Assembly (NCBI GenBank): GCA_003445095.1 | Contig: DLVS01000279.1 | Coordinates: 1-10,927, forward strand | Reading direction: 5' to 3' | Source: Verrucomicrobiales bacterium | GTDB lineage: Bacteria > Verrucomicrobiota > Verrucomicrobiia > Limisphaerales > UBA9464 | Length of the DNA stretch: 10,927 nucleotides | In this document: positions 6,495-10,927 of the stretch, one piece after another | Layout: each line of letters starts with the position of its first letter | Numbering within the stretch: position 1 is the stretch's first letter | Program-made: the position numbers and the translations under genes | Notes under the pieces: generated by a model | Databases searched by the model: none | The model's input: the letters and a program-made list of their open reading frames with translations, nothing else | Told to the model about the DNA's origin: nothing

Positions 6495-6791
6495 CAGAAC
6501 GATGCTGACGTCTTGGGAAGCACGCCGCACCGTGCGTCGTGGCGGGACAATGGAACTGAAGTCACGACGGATCGCTAGGTGATCAGCCTCGCCAGCCGCC
6601 ACAGCGAGGCTCGTCTCGGCAAACAAGAAGGTCACGACTCCACACGCCCATCGCGGACGGCGAGGCGCCGTCCGCAACGCCCGAGGCGGGCGTGCTCCCC
6701 AAGGCAATTGAATCCTCTACCCAGGCAGCTCTTTCTACTGGTTCTAGTTTGAATCCCAGCGCTGCCACACGGGTCCATTGCGGACTGAGTT
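6495..6791. other. Palindrome-rich spacer between receptor and phospholipase genes
   Basis: No gene is seen on either strand. An 8-bp perfect inverted repeat, AGCCTCGC (6585-6592) with GCGAGGCT (6604-6611), lies about 90 bases after the receptor stop. It has no U-tract, so it is at best a weak terminator. The tandem hairpins at 6653-6693 are listed separately. The last 90 bases before the phospholipase ATG are less GC-rich and should hold its promoter, but no clear -35/-10 pair is visible. Confidence 0.5.
6653..6693. repeat. Tandem AGG-loop palindromes (REP-like element)
   Basis: Two perfect hairpins lie one base apart. The first has a 10-bp stem (GCGGACGGCG, 6653-6662, with its complement at 6666-6675) around loop AGG. 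The second has a 7-bp stem (ACGCCCG, 6677-6683, with its complement at 6687-6693) around loop AGG. Both share the core CGAGGCG at the turn. No U-tract follows, so this resembles an intergenic REP-type palindromic repeat more than a terminator. Confidence 0.6.
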
Positions 6792-9341
6792 ATGGATTCA
6801 CGGCGCGATTTCTTAAAGAAGGCGGCGTTGCTCGGCGTGGGACTTTCCAGTGGCTTTCCGGCTTCCATTCAAAAGGCGTTGGCGATTGACCCTCCGGTCG
6901 GAAGCACTTTTCTCGACGCCGAGCACGTGGTCATTCTCATGCAGGAGAATCGCTCGTTCGACCACTGCTACGGCTCCCTGCGGGGAGTGCGTGGGTTCAA
7001 CGATCCGCGCGCCGTCAGACTTCCCGATGGCAATCCCGTCTGGTTGCAGTCCAACGCGGCCGGTGAGACTTACGCGCCCTTTCGCCTGAATATCCACGAT
7101 ACGAAAGCGACCTGGATGAGCTCACTGCCGCATTCGTGGACGGATCAGCAGGATGCTCGGAGCGGAGGCCGGCACAATGGCTGGCTCGACGCCAAACGCT
7201 CGAGTCGCAAGGAGTATGCCCACTTGCCGCTCACCCTAGGCTTTTACAACCGCGACGACCTTCCTTTTTACTACGCCCTCGCCGACGCATTCACGGTTTG
7301 CGATCAAAACTTTTGCTCATCGCTCACCGGCACGACGCCGAATCGGTTACATCTCTGGACCGGGACCATCAGGGCCAAACCCTCGATCCTCACAAAGGCG
7401 AACGTGCGCAACGAGGACGTGGATTACGGCGCGGAGGCGAGCTGGAAGACGTTTCCCGAACGTCTGGAGGAAAGCGGAGTTTCGTGGCGGGTGTACCAGA
7501 ACGAGCTGAGTTTGCCGACGGGACTAAAGGGAGAAGCCGAGGACTGGTTGGCAAATTTTACGGATAATCCGCTGGAGTGGTTCACCCAATATCACGTGCG
7601 GTTTTTGCCCGCGTACCGTGAGCATTTACGCACTCAAGAACCCGAGCTGACGAAACAGCTCGGCCAAGCGGAGGCTCAGCCCCAGCCGTGGTCGGCCGAG
7701 CATAGCAAGAAGGTCAAAACCCTGCAGCGAGACCTCGCCAGAGCCCGGAAAGGATTGGCGACCTACACGGAAGCGAACTTCGCCAAACTTCCGCCGCGCG
7801 AACAGAATCTGCATCGGAAGGCGTTTAGCACGAATCAGGGGGATCCGCATTATCATGAGCTCGCTTCGCTTACCTATCGCGACGGCGGCACGGAACGACG
7901 GATGGAAGTCCCGCGGGGCGACGTCCTCCACCAGTTCCGCCAGGATGTACGAACCGGAAAACTTCCCACGGTGTCGTGGATCGTCGCCCCCAAAAACTTC
8001 TCCGACCATCCTGGCGCGCCGTGGTATGGGGCTTGGTACCTCTCCGAAACGCTCGACATCTTGACGCAGAATCCGGAGGTCTGGAAGAAGACGATCTTCG
8101 TGCTCTGCTACGATGAAAACGACGGCTACTTCGACCACGTCCCTCCGTTCGTTCCGCCACCAAAAGATCAACCTGAGCTGGGGCAAGTCTCGCCGGGTAT
8201 CGATACTTCAGTGGAACAAGTTCGAATCGAGCAGGAGCGGGATCGGCAAAAACGGGATTCTGGTTCGGGCCGAGCGGGACCCATCGGTCTCGGCTACCGC
8301 GTGCCGCTGGTGATCGCGTCGCCGTGGAGTCGAGGCGGCTACGTGTGTTCCCAAGTGTTTGACCACACCTCAATCATTCAATTGCTGGAGACGGTCGTGA
8401 GTCACCGGGCCGGTCGACCCGTTCGCGAAAAGAATATCAGCGACTGGCGCCGCGTGGTCTGCGGTGACCTAAGCGCTGCGTTTCGACCGTACCACGGCGA
8501 GAAGATCAATCTGCCTGCACCGGTGCAACGCGACGCTTTCTTGGGCTCGATCCATCAGGCACAATTCCGCCAAGTTCCCCACGACTTCAAGAAGCTGGGC
8601 CCGGCCGAGATTGCTCAAGCGCGAGACAACCCGCTCACAACTCCGTGGCTGCCGCAGCAGGAACCGGGAACCCGTCCCTCATGTGCGTTGCCGTACGAAT
8701 TGACGGTTAACGGGGCCCTCAGCCCGGATCGCAAATCGTTCGTCCTCCAATTCGAGGCAGGTCGGGAGTTTTTCGGCCCTCGATCGGCCGGAGCGCCGTT
8801 TCACATTTACTCACCCCAACCCGCGCGCGTCCTCGGTGCAAGTTCACCCAAGTTCGAACCCGGACGAACGTGGGCCTATACGGTTGCCGCGGGGAATCAG
8901 CTTACCGGCCAATGGCCGATCGTGGATTTCGCCGAGAGCCAATACCATCTGTGCGTCCATGGACCCAACGGCTTCTTCCGAGACTTCCGTGGATCGGCCG
9001 ACGATCCCTTGCTTCAAATCACCCTCGAGCCAGCACGGACGAACGGAAAACCGATCCGCGAGGCTGTTGTTCGACTGGTAAACGCCGACTCGCAAAAGCC
9101 TGTTTCTGTGCTGGTCGAAGACGCCGCCTATCGTGGCGCCAGTCGCACCGTGACGTTAGCTCCAGCCGGTTCGAAGGGATCCGAAACTGCCCTTCTCTTT
9201 GACCTCGCCCGGAGTTTCGGTTGGTACGATCTGCGCGTTCGAGTTCCCGACTTGCCTCGTTTTGAGCAACGGTTTGCCGGCCGAATCGAGACCGGCGAAG
9301 ACAGCGTGACGGATCCCCTCATGGCACGAGTGGTGGGCTGA
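6792..9341 (+). CDS. plcN: Tat-exported phospholipase C, phosphocholine-specific type
   Basis: An 849-residue protein of the non-haemolytic bacterial phospholipase C family, which cleaves phosphatidylcholine or sphingomyelin to release phosphocholine. The N-terminus is a twin-arginine signal (SRRDFLKKA at 3-11, then a hydrophobic run to about residue 31). The phosphoesterase domain, of the alkaline phosphatase superfamily, shows ENRSFDH (52-58), TGTTPNR (179-185), SDHPGAPWYG (404-413), DENDGYFDH (441-449), PLVIASPWSRGGY (505-517) and FDHTSII (523-529). These match the conserved metal-binding and active-site regions. Residues about 640-840 form the two C-terminal beta-sandwich (DUF756-type) repeats, the first starting near LPYELTVNG. 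At 849 residues it is longer than the roughly 700 of pseudomonad enzymes; part of the excess is a charged, probably coiled-coil insert at about 278-340. Substrate choice is inferred from family. It appears monocistronic. Confidence 0.92.
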   Translation: MDSRRDFLKKAALLGVGLSSGFPASIQKALAIDPPVGSTFLDAEHVVILMQENRSFDHCYGSLRGVRGFNDPRAVRLPDGNPVWLQSNAAGETYAPFRLNIHDTKATWMSSLPHSWTDQQDARSGGRHNGWLDAKRSSRKEYAHLPLTLGFYNRDDLPFYYALADAFTVCDQNFCSSLTGTTPNRLHLWTGTIRAKPSILTKANVRNEDVDYGAEASWKTFPERLEESGVSWRVYQNELSLPTGLKGEAEDWLANFTDNPLEWFTQYHVRFLPAYREHLRTQEPELTKQLGQAEAQPQPWSAEHSKKVKTLQRDLARARKGLATYTEANFAKLPPREQNLHRKAFSTNQGDPHYHELASLTYRDGGTERRMEVPRGDVLHQFRQDVRTGKLPTVSWIVAPKNFSDHPGAPWYGAWYLSETLDILTQNPEVWKKTIFVLCYDENDGYFDHVPPFVPPPKDQPELGQVSPGIDTSVEQVRIEQERDRQKRDSGSGRAGPIGLGYRVPLVIASPWSRGGYVCSQVFDHTSIIQLLETVVSHRAGRPVREKNISDWRRVVCGDLSAAFRPYHGEKINLPAPVQRDAFLGSIHQAQFRQVPHDFKKLGPAEIAQARDNPLTTPWLPQQEPGTRPSCALPYELTVNGALSPDRKSFVLQFEAGREFFGPRSAGAPFHIYSPQPARVLGASSPKFEPGRTWAYTVAAGNQLTGQWPIVDFAESQYHLCVHGPNGFFRDFRGSADDPLLQITLEPARTNGKPIREAVVRLVNADSQKPVSVLVEDAAYRGASRTVTLAPAGSKGSETALLFDLARSFGWYDLRVRVPDLPRFEQRFAGRIETGEDSVTDPLMARVVG

Positions 9342-9618
9342 CGCCTCCGTTCGCGCCGACGCCGACTCGGTGTCTTTGGATAGGCTCCTTGGGGAAACCT
9401 GTTGCCGTCTCCGGGGAACCCAGCATTCCGAGCCGGTGCGTCGATCCTTTTCTTGTCATAAAGCGAATTGGTTACCGAGTGGTGCACGATTTGCAGCGGA
9501 GACTGCGCTCGGCCGGCGGCAAGTAATCGCGTCGAGCATCGGGGAAGTGGAGTCCATCCAGACGAACTCGAGTTGCTCCCACGCTGGCGCCGCGGGACAT
9601 GCCGAGTAAGCTCCGCGC
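9342..9618. other. Spacer between phospholipase and propeller genes
   Basis: No gene is seen. GACGCC (9358-9363) can pair with GGTGTC (9369-9374, one G-U) around a five-base loop and is followed by TTT; this is a weak candidate terminator for the phospholipase gene. The segment around 9450-9475 (TTTTCTTGTCATAAAG) is AT-rich and could hold a promoter for the next gene, but no convincing box pair is present. Confidence 0.35.
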
Positions 9619-10893
9619 GTGATCAGCCAATACCGGCAATACCGGAGGCAGCTTTCGGATGTGGTGGCAATTCTGCTCGGATTCAGCGGATGCTTGAACG
9701 CTGGCGATTGGCCGGAGTTCCGTGGTCCGACCGGACAGGGATTGTCCGTCGCCACGAACGTCCCGATTCACTGGAGCCAATCGAACAACGTCGCCTGGAA
9801 GACCGCGATCCCCGGCGAAGGGTGGTCCTCTCCAGTGCTCGCCCGCGGAAAGCTCTTTCTCACGACCGCGGTGCCAACAACCGATGGCGGCGGATTGTCT
9901 TTGCGAACGTTGGCGCTTGACGCCAACACCGGACGAATCGACTGGGACACCGAGGTCTTCCGAGTTGAGTCCGGCACTGCCCCCGGCATTCATCGCAAGA
10001 ATAGCCAGGCGAGCCCGACTCCGTTGGTCGCAGGCGATCGCATCTTCGTTCACTTCGGTCATTTGGGCACGGCGTGTCTCGATTTCGACGGCAAGATTCG
10101 ATGGCAGCAAACGTCCCTCAAATACCCCCCGGTTCACGGCAACGGCGGCTCGCCGATCCTGGTGGACGACTCGCTCTTCTTCAGTTGCGACGGCGGGTCG
10201 GATCCCTTCGTGGTGGCGTTGGCGGCGGATACCGGAGAGGTGCGCTGGAAAACCCCTCGTACAACGCCGGCGAGCAAAAAGTTTTCGTTCAGTACGGCGT
10301 TGCTCATTACCAATGGAGCGCGCCGGGAAATCATCAGCCCGGGCAGCGGAGCAGTGTGCGCGTACGACCCCTCTACTGGGCGCGAGTTGTGGCGGGTCCG
10401 GTATGGCGAGGGTTATTCGGTAGTCCCGCGCCCGGTGTTTGCCCACGGCTTGCTCTTCTTGGGAACTGGTTATGATCGCCCGAGCCTCTTGGCCGTACGC
10501 CCGGGAGGAGAGGGTGACCTGACCGAGACTCATATCGGATGGCAAACAACCCGAAGCGCGCCCAACACGCCTTCCGCAGTCGTCGTCGGGAATGAAGTCT
10601 ATTTTGTTTCCGACGGAGGCACCGCGACTTGTGCTGACGCGCAGACGGGGAAGGTCCATTGGAACGAACGACTGTCCGGAGATTTCTCGGCGTCGCCGGT
10701 CGCGGCCGAGGGACGCATCTATTTTCAGTCCGAGGACGGCATCGGAATCGTGGTGAAGGCTAGTCCCAAGTTCGAAGTGCTCGCCCGTAATGATCTCAGC
10801 GAGCGTAGTCTGTCGAGCTACGCCGTTACCGACGGCGGGTTGTTCATTCGCACCCAGGGACACTTGTATCGGATCGGCAATCCGGCCCTCTGA
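9619..10893 (+). CDS. Secreted PQQ-like beta-propeller protein
   Basis: This 424-residue protein has an N-terminal hydrophobic segment (DVVAILLGFSGCLNA, about residues 18-32) that looks like a signal peptide; a lipoprotein cleavage at the Cys is less likely because the lipobox is poor. The mature part begins DWPEFRGPTGQGLS, the characteristic opening of planctomycete/verrucomicrobial outer-membrane-type PQQ-like propellers. Repeated blade motifs follow: WSSPVLARGKLFL, LDANTGRIDWDTE, PTPLVAGDRIFV, AADTGEVRWKT, YDPSTGRELWRV, PSAVVVGNEVYFV, DAQTGKVHWNE and SPVAAEGRIYF, giving about seven blades. The '(D)TGxxxW' signature marks the PQQ/BamB repeat superfamily. No quinoprotein dehydrogenase catalytic Asp-Glu context or cytochrome motif is seen, so an enzyme activity is not claimed. 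The GTG start at 9619 has no clear ribosome-binding site but fits the signal peptide. Confidence 0.88.
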   Translation: MISQYRQYRRQLSDVVAILLGFSGCLNAGDWPEFRGPTGQGLSVATNVPIHWSQSNNVAWKTAIPGEGWSSPVLARGKLFLTTAVPTTDGGGLSLRTLALDANTGRIDWDTEVFRVESGTAPGIHRKNSQASPTPLVAGDRIFVHFGHLGTACLDFDGKIRWQQTSLKYPPVHGNGGSPILVDDSLFFSCDGGSDPFVVALAADTGEVRWKTPRTTPASKKFSFSTALLITNGARREIISPGSGAVCAYDPSTGRELWRVRYGEGYSVVPRPVFAHGLLFLGTGYDRPSLLAVRPGGEGDLTETHIGWQTTRSAPNTPSAVVVGNEVYFVSDGGTATCADAQTGKVHWNERLSGDFSASPVAAEGRIYFQSEDGIGIVVKASPKFEVLARNDLSERSLSSYAVTDGGLFIRTQGHLYRIGNPAL

Positions 10894-10927
10894 ACTTCAG
10901 AAGCATCACGTAGTCGTCCATCACGAA
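10894..10927. other. Right-edge sequence, nothing recognised
   Basis: Thirty-four bases after the propeller stop, with no hairpin or gene start visible before the window ends. Confidence 0.3.

Noticed and set aside
6585-6611. Inverted repeat AGCCTCGC/GCGAGGCT as the receptor terminator
   Set aside because: No U-tract follows, so termination is not supported; it is only mentioned as structure in the spacer.
9472-10863. 463-codon minus-strand open frame opposite the PQQ-like gene
   Set aside because: Its product is Arg-rich with no domain, typical of the antisense of a GC-rich gene; the plus strand has clear propeller repeats.

Overview
The window looks like part of a GC-rich chromosome from the Planctomycetota/Verrucomicrobiota side of the bacterial tree, with Verrucomicrobiota the slightly better guess. 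The signs are a secreted PQQ-type beta-propeller opening with DWPEFRGPTGQG, a vWA protein with a BatA-like membrane start, a long Tat-exported phospholipase C, few Shine-Dalgarno sites, and gene-poor spacers rich in palindromes. The assignment is inferred from protein style only; the window has no rRNA or other taxonomic marker.

Layout. (1) 1-1144, minus strand: the N-terminal 377 or so residues of a membrane-anchored vWA protein that runs off the left edge. It has no complete line in a simple ATG-based ORF scan. (2) 1145-1917: a decayed stretch on the minus strand. It holds an 80-codon open frame without a start and a YVTN-type propeller remnant broken by one stop and two frameshifts. (3) 1918-4113: three HupE/UreJ-type small membrane proteins. 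One is on the minus strand and two are in tandem on the plus strand, separated by a divergent spacer that carries a G-quadruplex-type G-tract repeat. (4) 4114-4454: a leader with a long-range stem, then a three-tier nested hairpin followed by a U-tract. (5) 4455-6494: a TonB-dependent outer-membrane receptor. (6) 6495-6791: a spacer with tandem perfect palindromes. (7) 6792-9341: a Tat-secreted phosphatidylcholine-type phospholipase C. (8) 9619-10893: a secreted PQQ-like beta-propeller protein.

How the genes may work together. The clearest unit is 1918-6494: an outer-membrane TonB-dependent receptor beside three inner-membrane HupE/UreJ proteins. This suggests a two-membrane route for a transition metal such as nickel or cobalt. 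No hydrogenase, urease, TonB/ExbB/ExbD or metal regulator gene is present, so the substrate is an inference. The third HupE-like protein lacks most of the conserved histidines and may be a partner subunit or a protein with a changed role. The leader and terminator-like hairpin ahead of the receptor could be a control point between the hupE pair and the receptor. The phospholipase and the propeller protein look like separate exported proteins, with no visible link to metal uptake.

No complete novel defence or mobile system is visible. The most interesting unexplained items are the nested hairpin before the receptor, the histidine-poor HupE paralogue, the G-tract repeat, and the tandem AGG-loop palindromes.
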